Assembly (NCBI GenBank): GCA_004144175.1
Contig: SEFT01000009.1
Coordinates: 62,001-126,000 of the forward strand
DNA: 64,000 nt
DNA from: Sphingobacteriales bacterium
GTDB lineage: Bacteria > Bacteroidota > Bacteroidia > Chitinophagales > Chitinophagaceae
Reading direction: 5' to 3'
This document shows positions 8,810 through 16,934 of this stretch, piece after piece. The number at the start of each line of letters is the position of its first letter. Positions within the stretch are counted from its first letter, which is position 1. The position numbers and the translations under genes are program-made. The notes under the pieces were generated by a model. It was given only the letters and a program-made list of their open reading frames with translations, made no database searches and had not been told where the DNA came from.

Positions 8810-10370
8810 ATTTAAGGATGGTAACTTTTCCAGTTTCCCTAAAGCTTACTCCTCTGACCTGTATCATATAATTGCCTGATGCCAGTTGTGAGGATATGGA
8901 TACCCGATGCTTCCGTTCATTTAGCATTTTCGCTACATAGACCGCTCTTCCTGCGAGGTCGCTTATGGTTATTGCGTAGTCGCCCTGTGTCTGCACCTCT
9001 ATGATAAAGTCGCCACTGGCAGGATTAGGGTAGATTTGAAGCGATGATTTATTTACTGTTGGAGTTACCTTTTCTATAAGTACATCGTTTTCAATATCGA
9101 CATAAGTTGCTTTCACGCATGGTTTTGGCTTTATTTCGAGGTAGCCGTTCAGCGGTACATAGGTTCTGTAATGTGGGTTTCTCGGGTTGGCCTCCGTCCT
9201 TATAGTGTCGCTGAATAATATCGATTGGTCGGCTATAAAATTCCCTTGTATCGTTGTCGATCCCGCATTCAGAACTGTGGCATGTGTAGGATGAGTACTT
9301 AAAGAGCTTGCCTTCCGCTCCAGTAGAATATTGTCGTAATAAAAATTCTCAAGCGTATGCGTTGACATATCGGGCCCAAGCTGATCTTCGGCAGGCAGTA
9401 TCTTACTCTGACTTACTTTATCCGATATAATGAGGCTGTCACCATTGCAATTTTGCTCGAGGTATCTCACCCAGTCTATCTCCATACTTTGGCCGTCTGC
9501 GGTATATTCATTGGCCATCAGGTTGATGATAATTTCCTGTTGTGCAGGGTGGGTGCGCCCCATTAGCTCGATAGGTTTGGTGGTGCCGTCAAAATCAAGG
9601 TGCCCTATATATCTGCGATCAAGATAGAAAGTCACCCTCGAAGGTGTCCATATGCAGGAATATATATGAAAACGGCCTGAAAGGTCTGTTATATGAGGCT
9701 TGCAGGTGGTATCGGGCAGGTTTACCCTGATAAACGACTCCTGTTTTATAGCCGCTGAGTCATCATAGAAATTATAAACCTTAGACCATAACTGGTCTGG
9801 TTTGCCATCATGATTATCCAGTATATCTATCTCATTTCTATTTGAGTTTTTATCCGGTCCTTTTGGGGCTACCCAAAAGGCAGGTTTGGCTACCTGTGCC
9901 ACTTGTTTACCGCTATATGGCGCAGTAGTAGGCGGTATGTATGGGGCAACTTTTATTCTTGCCTCAATAATACCGGTATTTACATAATAAGGATCCCTGG
10001 TTTGCAGCCTGCCGCTGATGTGCTTTTTTACATGGGCACTTTTATCAAACAAACATGCATAGGGCTCTGTCCTGTTTACGGTTATCCTTACAATGCCATG
10101 GCTGGGCATTGACAGTTGCGAGGTATCATCTGACCCGAGAGCGTACCCATCGCAGGCTCCTATACCCGAAGGTACCTGCCACATTTTTAAAAAATCAGGG
10201 TGATGGCGGAATGACGTAGCCGAATCCTCGCCGGGGGGCACAGGGTATCGAAAATTGTCTTCGAAGACTACATGATAATTACTGTAGTCAAGGTTTGGGA
10301 TCGGACACTGCGCATGGGCAATTGCAGCAAGGCCTTGGGAAAGCAGGAAAAGCAAAATAGCTCTTTTCAT
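8808..10370 (-). CDS. Secreted GH16-like glycoside hydrolase with type IX sorting domain
   Basis: The 520-residue protein has a signal peptide (MKRAILLFLLSQGLAAIAHAQ), a concanavalin-like domain at about residues 30-290 and a Por-type C-terminal sorting domain from about residue 445 (IYPNPASGDFIIEV ... GNYMIQV), so it is exported by the type IX system. The GH16 active-site strand is visible as NEIDILDNHD. The expected motif is ExDxxE; here Glu180 and Asp182 are present but the third position is Asp185 instead of Glu. The open frame extends nine codons upstream, but the ATG at 10370 starts the signal peptide. The substrate would be a beta-glucan or galactan if active. Confidence 0.82.
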   Translation of the reverse strand: MKRAILLFLLSQGLAAIAHAQCPIPNLDYSNYHVVFEDNFRYPVPPGEDSATSFRHHPDFLKMWQVPSGIGACDGYALGSDDTSQLSMPSHGIVRITVNRTEPYACLFDKSAHVKKHISGRLQTRDPYYVNTGIIEARIKVAPYIPPTTAPYSGKQVAQVAKPAFWVAPKGPDKNSNRNEIDILDNHDGKPDQLWSKVYNFYDDSAAIKQESFIRVNLPDTTCKPHITDLSGRFHIYSCIWTPSRVTFYLDRRYIGHLDFDGTTKPIELMGRTHPAQQEIIINLMANEYTADGQSMEIDWVRYLEQNCNGDSLIISDKVSQSKILPAEDQLGPDMSTHTLENFYYDNILLERKASSLSTHPTHATVLNAGSTTIQGNFIADQSILFSDTIRTEANPRNPHYRTYVPLNGYLEIKPKPCVKATYVDIENDVLIEKVTPTVNKSSLQIYPNPASGDFIIEVQTQGDYAITISDLAGRAVYVAKMLNERKHRVSISSQLASGNYMIQVRGVSFRETGKVTILK

Positions 10371-10396
10371 AAATGAGTTTATGGTTGCACAAGCCA

Positions 10397-11377
10397 TTAG
10401 TGTCGCTTTTGCTTTTTAAGCGCGTCAATCTCCTTTTGCTGCTGTATAATGTACAAAGTAAGTTCCTCGATTTTCTGCAACAATTTTGCTTCCATCGCAG
10501 CTACATCTATTCCATCTTTACCTACTTCTGCTGCTGTCGGCATTTCAGGCAGGTGTTTGTTGACGGCAATATACTTTTCAAGCTCAGACAGCGGCCTGAG
10601 ATCATACTCTTCGTTAAATACAAAGTCGGCCCAGTTTAAAGGATCTTTACTATTAGCTACCCGCAACTTTTCAGTCAGTATGCCTTGTTGTACCATAAGG
10701 GCATATCCATCGGGAAGATCGCTGCCGGGTTGCCAGCTTCTGTTATTCAGGTCGCTGCCTATAACCACCTTTCCGTTCTTGCGAATGGTCATATAAGTTG
10801 CTGTGTCAATAACCTTCCCCGAGTCTTTATAACTATTAACCTCGAAACGGTAGGCGACATCATTTTGCTTCAGTTTAGCCTCGTCAGCGTTTGTAGCACG
10901 GAACGATATTGCACCTGCATAGTAACCGCTATCGGCACCAAGGATAACAGCACTCCCCCTGCTGTTGCCGCTATGAAGGCTTGCATATCGCGATGTATTA
11001 AAATTAATGCGCGTACGGTCTCTGCCATCTCCGAATATGATGTCTCCGTCTCTTTTTATACTGATCCTGTTCTGCCCGCCGGTCATCAGGCTCATACTTC
11101 CTGACAGATGCGGATAGAGATCGCTGATATTCTTAAACATCATAAATGCCGGCCCATTGTCGCCACTACAGTACATCTCTACGTAATCTTTCGCCTGGAA
11201 GTCAAGCGTAGTGACGTAACCGTTATTGGGCTTTAATAGGACATTGCTAAAATAGAAGCTGCTAATGTTACTGGCGCTTAACGAGCTTGTGGCAGGATTA
11301 TAAATCCAGGGCTGTGCGGCCGCGTACATGCAGGAAAGCAACGAATAAACAAATGCGATAAGGCTAAACTTTTTCAT
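10397..11377 (-). CDS. Secreted protein with C-terminal coiled coil, function unknown
   Basis: The 326 residues begin with a signal peptide (MKKFSLIAFVYSLLSCMYAAAQ). The middle is beta-rich with repeats of polar strands. The end has a segment beginning LRPLSELEKYIAVNKHLPEM followed by a heptad-like helix (AAMEAKLLQKIEELTLYIIQQQKEIDALKKQ). This tail is common at the end of large surface proteins of Bacteroidota and resembles phage tail-fibre trimerisation regions. It is 26 bp upstream of the GH16-like gene and probably cotranscribed with it. No enzyme motif seen. Confidence 0.75.
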   Translation of the reverse strand: MKKFSLIAFVYSLLSCMYAAAQPWIYNPATSSLSASNISSFYFSNVLLKPNNGYVTTLDFQAKDYVEMYCSGDNGPAFMMFKNISDLYPHLSGSMSLMTGGQNRISIKRDGDIIFGDGRDRTRINFNTSRYASLHSGNSRGSAVILGADSGYYAGAISFRATNADEAKLKQNDVAYRFEVNSYKDSGKVIDTATYMTIRKNGKVVIGSDLNNRSWQPGSDLPDGYALMVQQGILTEKLRVANSKDPLNWADFVFNEEYDLRPLSELEKYIAVNKHLPEMPTAAEVGKDGIDVAAMEAKLLQKIEELTLYIIQQQKEIDALKKQKRH

Positions 11378-11701
11378 ATTGCTTTAAAACACTTTAGGTT
11401 GATGTATTTGAAATTTGGTCTTCCCTAAGTTGTAATGGAAGCTATGCGCTGTAGTACAGAAGACATAGAATGGAATGTAGATCATAAGGGCTTATGGTAT
11501 TATTTATGAACAAAATTACTAAAACTCTCTTATCACTCCGGCATTCAGCCGTACGCAGTAAATTGTTCGCAGGGAAGCCCGGCGATTGAGCATATGACTG
11601 TTTGAAATACAAAAGGCTGCTAGAAATAGCAGCCTTTTTTTAGCAGATATGAAAGAAACCCCCACAAAATTGTAAGGGCTTCTTCTGATCGTACTTATTA
11701 A
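11378..11701. other. Intergenic region of 324 bp between two secreted-protein genes
   Basis: No coding sequence is visible. It holds a -7-like box TAATTTTG on the minus strand (11511-11518), which would give the 11377 gene a leader of about 130 nt, and the terminator of the 11702 gene at 11611-11640. Nothing else structured is seen. Confidence 0.6.
11611..11640 (-). terminator. Terminator near the end of the 11702 gene
   Basis: The stem aaaaggctgcta/tagcagcctttt closes on a gaaa loop and ends in T-runs on both strands. It sits downstream of the minus-strand gene ending at 11702. Confidence 0.85.
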
Positions 11702-13516
11702 TTATTCTTTTACGAAACGAATAGCTTTCACCTCGTTTTCGGTAGCTACCTGTATCAGGTATATGCCTTTAGCCATTTGTGCCAGGTCAACTGTAATCTT
11801 AGCCTGATCGATAGCTGAATGGCTTATTTGTTGTTTTCTGCCCAGGATATCAACTATGTTCAGCGACTTAACAGCAGTACCGGCAGGTATGTCTACTACC
11901 AGCGTGTTCTTAGCCGGGTTAGGATAAACCGTTACACCTTTTGCCAGGCTTACGCTGTTTTCTACTGATGTTGGTTTGTACTGAGACCATGTGATGTACT
12001 CACATGTATTGCGGATCTTTCTGTCCAGCTCTCTTGGTCTTACTCCCACCTCTACTTCCTTGAACCTTGTCTCGTAGTACTTACCAGGGTGTACTTTATA
12101 TGGTTTGATCTCTCTGTATTTCCATTCGTCTGTTTTTTCAGCGCAATTATCTTCTTTGGTCAGGGAGCCATTATGGTCGGTCTGGAATACCAGGTTTTTA
12201 AACAGGTCGCCGCTCTTATTGGTAATGCCACAATTAAAACGGTAGTAGCCGTCGATAAACGGATTGTTCACGAGCATATGAGGAACAAAGAAGCGCTGCA
12301 TGAGGCCAAAGTTGTTCTCCATAGGATTGGTGTTATAGTCGTAGTTCACATTTATCAGGTCATTCATGTCGAATGTAGGATCGTACAGCTTTTGCCAGTT
12401 TGGTGTATAGCTGCCGCGGTCCATGCTTATCAGGTAGTTCCTGTCTTTCAGTACGCCACCTATCACGATGTCCTTCTGGTCATCCGGATTGCCCCACTGC
12501 ATGTTCATCTCTACATGGTCTTGTGTTGCAAAAGGAATGGTCCACATATTGCTTACAGGATTACCAAAGTTGATGTCGATCTCTGCAAACATCGTGCTCC
12601 TGTGTTCGTTCGAGTGGTACATGTGGTATATTCTTTGGCTCTCCTTATGGAAGAGGGCATCTGTACCTCTGTCGTACTGCCTGTTTTTCCACGGATAGTC
12701 CTGTGTGGTGGAGCGGTATGGGAAGTCCCATATCAGGTTACCATCAAAATCAACCAGCAGGTTCATTACCGCTTGGTCTTGCTCGTACTGTGTTTTGTAA
12801 TCCGATATAGAGCCGGTTACATGGTAAGCCAAACCATAAGGTGTTTCTTCGATACGCTCAATGTTATTGAAAGCGTCGAACCAGCCACCAAATTTGTCAG
12901 GCTGAGTTGAGTACCTGTTGAGCCACTGTATGGCATGGCCATCGGGCTCCAGCCTCAGTTTCATGATCCAGCCATTGCGGTCTGTCTCTTCATAGTACTT
13001 TTCGTAAGCATTGTTCAGCATACCTGCGATGATGAACGTCTTGTCTTTTGGCTCCCAGAATACATCGAAGCCATAGATGTTCACTTTCTCATCGGGGAAG
13101 GTGTAGGACGCCTGTGCAATGATGTTACCATTCAGGTCCAGATGGATTACCAGTAGCTCTTTCGAACCCTTGTCTATCTCTTTGCTAGTTGTACCCACTA
13201 TCACTACTCCTTCGGGTGTAGGAGCGATCTTACCGGCAATGTCATGCAACTTCATGTTGTCGAACACGCGGTTCCACATAAAGTTGCCTTGGTAATCGCG
13301 GCAGGTAACGCTGATGTCTAGTGTGCCGTTCAGCTCAGCATCGTCGGTAGTACCGCAGGTAAAGAAATACTTGTCGGAATTGCATACAGAATAGTTGAAG
13401 TTCTGTTTGCTGACCGGATTGTACTCTTCGTTGGTGTAAGTGAATTGTGCGGAGGCACTGTGCGCGGAAAGCATGCATACGCCCATAGCAAGGGCATAGC
13501 CTTTGAATTTATTCAT
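11702..13516 (-). CDS. Large secreted protein with type IX sorting domain, function unknown
   Basis: The 604-residue protein begins with a signal peptide (MNKFKGYALAMGVCMLSAHSASAQF) and ends in a Por/type IX sorting domain (VYPNPAKNTLVVDIP ... GIYLIQV). The body is rich in Trp, Tyr, Asp and Asn, and repeated strand patterns such as GTTDDAELNGTLDISV and IAGMLNNAYEKY suggest a beta-propeller or similar beta fold. No catalytic signature was found. The open frame extends 30 codons upstream; the ATG at 13516 starts the signal peptide. It is a surface or secreted protein of unknown role. Confidence 0.82.
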   Translation of the reverse strand: MNKFKGYALAMGVCMLSAHSASAQFTYTNEEYNPVSKQNFNYSVCNSDKYFFTCGTTDDAELNGTLDISVTCRDYQGNFMWNRVFDNMKLHDIAGKIAPTPEGVVIVGTTSKEIDKGSKELLVIHLDLNGNIIAQASYTFPDEKVNIYGFDVFWEPKDKTFIIAGMLNNAYEKYYEETDRNGWIMKLRLEPDGHAIQWLNRYSTQPDKFGGWFDAFNNIERIEETPYGLAYHVTGSISDYKTQYEQDQAVMNLLVDFDGNLIWDFPYRSTTQDYPWKNRQYDRGTDALFHKESQRIYHMYHSNEHRSTMFAEIDINFGNPVSNMWTIPFATQDHVEMNMQWGNPDDQKDIVIGGVLKDRNYLISMDRGSYTPNWQKLYDPTFDMNDLINVNYDYNTNPMENNFGLMQRFFVPHMLVNNPFIDGYYRFNCGITNKSGDLFKNLVFQTDHNGSLTKEDNCAEKTDEWKYREIKPYKVHPGKYYETRFKEVEVGVRPRELDRKIRNTCEYITWSQYKPTSVENSVSLAKGVTVYPNPAKNTLVVDIPAGTAVKSLNIVDILGRKQQISHSAIDQAKITVDLAQMAKGIYLIQVATENEVKAIRFVKE

Positions 13517-13654
13517 GGTGATGTTTTTGGTTGGTGAAAAATGATTTACTAACACATAGGTAATAACAATATTCCTAAAAAACAACCCATGGTTTAAAAA
13601 AAGCATCTAAAACGCTCTTCAACTGTTTGATAATGAGGCAGAAAAAACTTTAAA

Positions 13655-13689
13655 AAAAATTGGCCTCCCGGTCTGGAAGGCCAATTTTA
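13655..13689. terminator. Terminator of the rplM-rpsI-rpsB-tsf operon
   Basis: An inverted repeat aaaattggcct/aggccaatttt with an 11-nt loop lies 25 bp after the tsf stop codon; the outer A/T tracts give a U-run for the minus-strand transcript. Confidence 0.85.
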
Positions 13690-13713
13690 TATATCCTAAA
13701 AAGGCAATTTTTA

Positions 13714-14553
13714 TTACGCGCCTACAGCTATACGCTTGAAAGTAGTAACAGTCAGGTCGCCTTCTACCGATTTCAGGTAGTCGCCAACAGTTTTGCCGTT
13801 ATCTTTTACGAAAGCCTGAGGAAGCAGTGTGTTCTCTTTGAAGAATTTATTCAGCTTGCCTTGTGCAATTTTTTCAGCCATATCAGCTGCTTTACCTTCA
13901 GCCATTACCTGCTCTACTGCGATCGCTTTTTCGCGCTCGATCATTTCAGGTGTGATGCCTTTTTCGTCAACAGCCAGCGGGTTCATAGCTGCAATCTGCA
14001 TGGCAACATCTTTACCGGCGCCTATTACGTTCTCGTTAGCAGCTTTGTTCATACCTACCAGTACACCTATGCGGTAGCCGGCGTGGATGTAAGCAATAAC
14101 GCTTTCAGCAGATACCTGCTCAAAACGAACGATGTCGATCTTCTCACCTATTTTAGCAACCATCTCCATCAGCTTTTCGCCTAGTTGAGCGCCGCCCATA
14201 TCAGCAGCCTTCAGCTCGTCGATGCTGGTAGCTTTTGTTTCCAGCGCTATGTCAGCTATCTGCTGTGCAAAAGCGATGAACTCCTGGTTCTTAGCAACGA
14301 AGTCTGTTTCAGAGCTCAGGTTAACGATGATACCGTATTTATTATCAGCAGTAGCTTTTGCTAATACAACGCCTTCTTTAGCATCGCGGTCGCTACGGTT
14401 TGCAGCAACTTTCTGGCCTTTCTTACGCAGGTAGTCGATCGCTTTTTCAAAGTCACCTTCGCTTTCGGTCAGTGCTTTGCGGCAATCCATCATACCGGCG
14501 CCTGTTTGCTGACGCAGTTTGTTTACATCTGCTGCAGATATTGTAACGCTCAT
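13714..14553 (-). CDS. tsf: Translation elongation factor Ts
   Basis: The 279-residue protein is the guanine-nucleotide exchange factor for EF-Tu. The N-terminal UBA-like domain (VNKLRQQTGAGMMDCRKAL) and the exchange-site motif SSETDFVAKN, which inserts into EF-Tu and displaces magnesium, are both present. It follows rpsB as in most bacteria; the 115-bp gap between them contains a long perfect hairpin. Confidence 0.98.
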   Translation of the reverse strand: MSVTISAADVNKLRQQTGAGMMDCRKALTESEGDFEKAIDYLRKKGQKVAANRSDRDAKEGVVLAKATADNKYGIIVNLSSETDFVAKNQEFIAFAQQIADIALETKATSIDELKAADMGGAQLGEKLMEMVAKIGEKIDIVRFEQVSAESVIAYIHAGYRIGVLVGMNKAANENVIGAGKDVAMQIAAMNPLAVDEKGITPEMIEREKAIAVEQVMAEGKAADMAEKIAQGKLNKFFKENTLLPQAFVKDNGKTVGDYLKSVEGDLTVTTFKRIAVGA

Positions 14554-14606
14554 TTTTATCTATTTATTTAGAAGTTTATAAAATTCGGGGGCAAAATTCG
14601 GACTTT

Positions 14607-14641
14607 ATGTTTAAAGCCCCAAAAAATGGGGCTTTAAACAT
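14607..14641. other. Long perfect hairpin between rpsB and tsf
   Basis: Arms of 14 bp (atgtttaaagcccc and its exact complement) flank a 7-nt A-rich loop. On the minus-strand transcript no U-run follows, so it is not a standard terminator. It may be a processing or stabilising site, or an attenuator that lowers tsf relative to rpsB. Confidence 0.6.
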
Positions 14642-14668
14642 GTATTATTATTACTAAAGGTTGCTAGA

Positions 14669-15652
14669 CTAGCGTTTCACCGGATTAGGACGGCCTGTAC
14701 CGCCACCACCGGGGCGTGTACCACCGCCGCCTGGTCCACGGCCTGTGCCGCCACCCGGACGGTTGCCGCTACCCTGACGATTGCCAGCACCGCTGCCTTG
14801 ACGGTTACCACCGCCCTGGCCACCACGGCCTGCGCCACCGGCACCTGTACGGCCACGACGCTCACCTCTTTCTTTTTCACCATCTTCTTCGCTCATCTCT
14901 ACACCCTGCTCATTCACTTCTGCACCTTCTTCAGTCGTTTCTTCTTCTTCTTTGTTCTGAGAACGCTCTTGCAGACCTTCCATGATAGCTGCAGTAAGGT
15001 ACTGAACTATGATAGCGATCGATTTAGTAGCATCGTCGTTAGAAGGGATAGCAAAATCTACTTTCGTAGGATCGCTGTTGGTATCTACCATCGCAAAAGT
15101 GGTAATGCCAAGGCGTTTTGCTTCAGCCAGTGCAATGTGCTCGTGGCTAATGTCTACCATGAAAAGAGCAGTAGGAGTGCGGCCCATTTGAGAGATACCA
15201 CCCAGTACTTTTTCCATTTTGTCTTTGCTGCGGGTAAGGGTCAGGCGCTCTTTTTTAGTTACGCTGTCCATAGTACCGTCTTCCAGCATTTTTTCGATGC
15301 TCTGCATCTTCTTTACGCTCTTGCGGATCGTAGCGAAGTTGGTAAGCATACCACCCAGCCAGCGCTCGGTAACGAAAGGCATGTTTACTTTAGCAGCAGC
15401 TTCAGCAACTATTTCTTTCGCTTGCTTTTTAGTAGCAACGAACATGATCTTTTTACCGCTCTTAGCGATGGATTTCAGTGCAGCAGCGCTTTCTTCCAGG
15501 CCATCGATGGTTTTGTTCAGATCTATTATATGAATGCCGTTCTTTTCAGCAAAGATGTACGGCAACATTTTCGGGTTCCATTTTTTCTTCAGGTGACCGA
15601 AATGCACACCAGCTTCGAGTAGTTGCTGGTGCAGGCTTTTATTTTCTTCCAT
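14669..15652 (-). CDS. rpsB: Ribosomal protein uS2 with long acidic plus Gly/Arg-rich tail
   Basis: Residues 1-230 are a normal S2 (EAGVHFGHLKKKWNPKM, ERWLGGMLTNF, DTNSDPTKVDFAIPSNDDA). Typical S2 is about 230-260 residues; this one has 327. The extra part is first acidic (231-262, many Glu) and then a low-complexity Gly/Arg/Asn region (263-327) with repeats such as GNRQGSG and GGGTRPGGGG, like RGG boxes of RNA-binding proteins. S2 joins the head and body of the small subunit near the bS1 and bS21 sites. It is third gene of the rplM-rpsI-rpsB-tsf unit. Confidence 0.97.
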   Translation of the reverse strand: MEENKSLHQQLLEAGVHFGHLKKKWNPKMLPYIFAEKNGIHIIDLNKTIDGLEESAAALKSIAKSGKKIMFVATKKQAKEIVAEAAAKVNMPFVTERWLGGMLTNFATIRKSVKKMQSIEKMLEDGTMDSVTKKERLTLTRSKDKMEKVLGGISQMGRTPTALFMVDISHEHIALAEAKRLGITTFAMVDTNSDPTKVDFAIPSNDDATKSIAIIVQYLTAAIMEGLQERSQNKEEEETTEEGAEVNEQGVEMSEEDGEKERGERRGRTGAGGAGRGGQGGGNRQGSGAGNRQGSGNRPGGGTGRGPGGGGTRPGGGGTGRPNPVKR

Positions 15653-15700
15653 TGTAATTTTTTCTTGACGGTTAAAAAAATAAAGAATACAACCAGGCGA

Positions 15701-16090
15701 TTAACGTTTAGAGAACTGGAAGCTACGACGTGCTTTCGCTTTACCGAACTTCTTACGCTCAACAGAACGTGGGTCACGCGTCATCAGGCCTTCTTTTTTC
15801 AGTGCCGGACGATATTCTGGATTTACTTCGCAAAGTGCGCGGGAGATAGCCATTTTAATAGCTTCTGCCTGGCCTTTAGGACCACCGCCCTGTACGTTTA
15901 CAACCACATCGAAGCTGCTCATTGCATCAAGTGTTTTGAACGGCAGCTCTACCTGGTTTTGCAGGTACATGATCGGGAAGTATGCTTTATATTCTTTGTC
16001 GTTAACCGTGATGTTACCGGTACCTTTGCTCATGTATACGCGAGCTACAGCTTCCTTACGGCGACCTACGGCATTTTTTTGCTTTTCCAT
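15701..16090 (-). CDS. rpsI: Ribosomal protein uS9
   Basis: The 129-residue protein has the S9 start (NAVGRRKEAVARVYM), the central VNVQGGGPKGQAEAIKMAISRAL segment and the C-terminal KKFGKAKARRSFQFSKR tail that reaches the tRNA in the P site. It follows rplM by 52 bp in the common L13-S9 order. Confidence 0.98.
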   Translation of the reverse strand: MEKQKNAVGRRKEAVARVYMSKGTGNITVNDKEYKAYFPIMYLQNQVELPFKTLDAMSSFDVVVNVQGGGPKGQAEAIKMAISRALCEVNPEYRPALKKEGLMTRDPRSVERKKFGKAKARRSFQFSKR

Positions 16091-16142
16091 TATATATTGA
16101 ATGGTGTTTATTTTTTGTTACTAAATAAGCCTTAGGGGCAGT

Positions 16143-16586
16143 TTAGAATTTCATGTCTTTAGGTTGCTGTGCTTTGTGCGGATGCTCAGCGCCTTCGTAT
16201 ACGAACAGTTTCTTGTACATAGCACGGCCAAGGCGGTTCTTAGGCAGCATACCTTTTACGGCGCGCTCTACAACTACGTTCGGACGGCGTGCGATCAGTT
16301 CTTTTGCAGTCGCGTTCTTTTGTCCACCTGGATAGCCAGAGTAAGTCAGATACTCTTTCTCTTCCATTTTATTACCTGTAAATACCACTTTCGCCGAGTT
16401 TACAACGATCACATAATCGCCGCAGTCGAAGTGAGGAGTATAGTAGGCTTTGTGCTTGCCGCGCAGTACGGTAGCAATTCTTGTACACATACGACCTACA
16501 GTTTGGTTAGTAGCATCTACTACAAACCAATCGCGTTTTACGATGCTTTCGTTTGCCGATTGTGTTTTAAAGCTAAGGTGTCTCAT
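16143..16586 (-). CDS. rplM: Ribosomal protein uL13
   Basis: The 147-residue protein matches L13: [27 protein letters not shown] near the start, then [22 protein letters not shown] and the [21 protein letters not shown] end. It binds 23S rRNA early in large-subunit assembly. It is the first gene of a four-gene translation operon transcribed on the minus strand, with a clear promoter 83 bp upstream. Confidence 0.98.
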   Translation of the reverse strand: MRHLSFKTQSANESIVKRDWFVVDATNQTVGRMCTRIATVLRGKHKAYYTPHFDCGDYVIVVNSAKVVFTGNKMEEKEYLTYSGYPGGQKNATAKELIARRPNVVVERAVKGMLPKNRLGRAMYKKLFVYEGAEHPHKAQQPKDMKF

Positions 16587-16668
16587 TTCCTGTTTTAATG
16601 TTTTCTGTTTTAAAACCCGGACTACTATATGATTACGGTATGCCGGATAATATATTTTTTGAGGACTG

Positions 16669-16700
16669 CAAAGGTAGAATCGGCTACTGAGTGTACCAAA
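16669..16700 (-). promoter_or_regulatory. Promoter of the rplM-rpsI-rpsB-tsf operon
   Basis: On the minus strand, TTTG (16697-16700) is followed after 20 bp by TACCTTTG (16669-16676), a full match to the Bacteroidota -33/-7 consensus. The predicted leader is about 75-80 nt. Confidence 0.7.
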
Positions 16701-16881
16701 AAATTCATTATGTTTTTTTTGTGTGCCTTTGTAACTAATTGATTTTCAATGAAAATATTTACAAAAAGTTTTATTAGGTTGAGCAAATATGGATGAATGA
16801 AGGGTTTTAGCAGGGTTTGTCTTCTGAAAAATGCTGCCCGTAACGTTTATAGCGCTATACCAGATCGTATTATAAAAGAAA

Positions 16882-16910
16882 AGACGCAAGGTATAGATAC
16901 CCTTGCGTCT
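16882..16910 (-). terminator. Terminator of the DEAD-box helicase gene
   Basis: The stem agacgcaagg/ccttgcgtct with one bulged base is followed on the minus strand by a U-rich tail (CTTTTCTTTTATA). It lies 25 bp past the helicase stop codon. Confidence 0.8.
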
Positions 16911-16934
16911 CCGATTATTCTTAGAATATGTATA

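Larger units (their letters stand above)
16587..16934. other. Intergenic region of 348 bp between the DEAD-box helicase gene and rplM
   Basis: No gene is seen. It contains the rplM promoter and an 82-nt leader with a CCGG...CCGG pair at 16618-16646 that could form a weak stem, and the helicase terminator at 16882-16910. The segment 16710-16870 is AT-rich without clear features. Confidence 0.6.
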
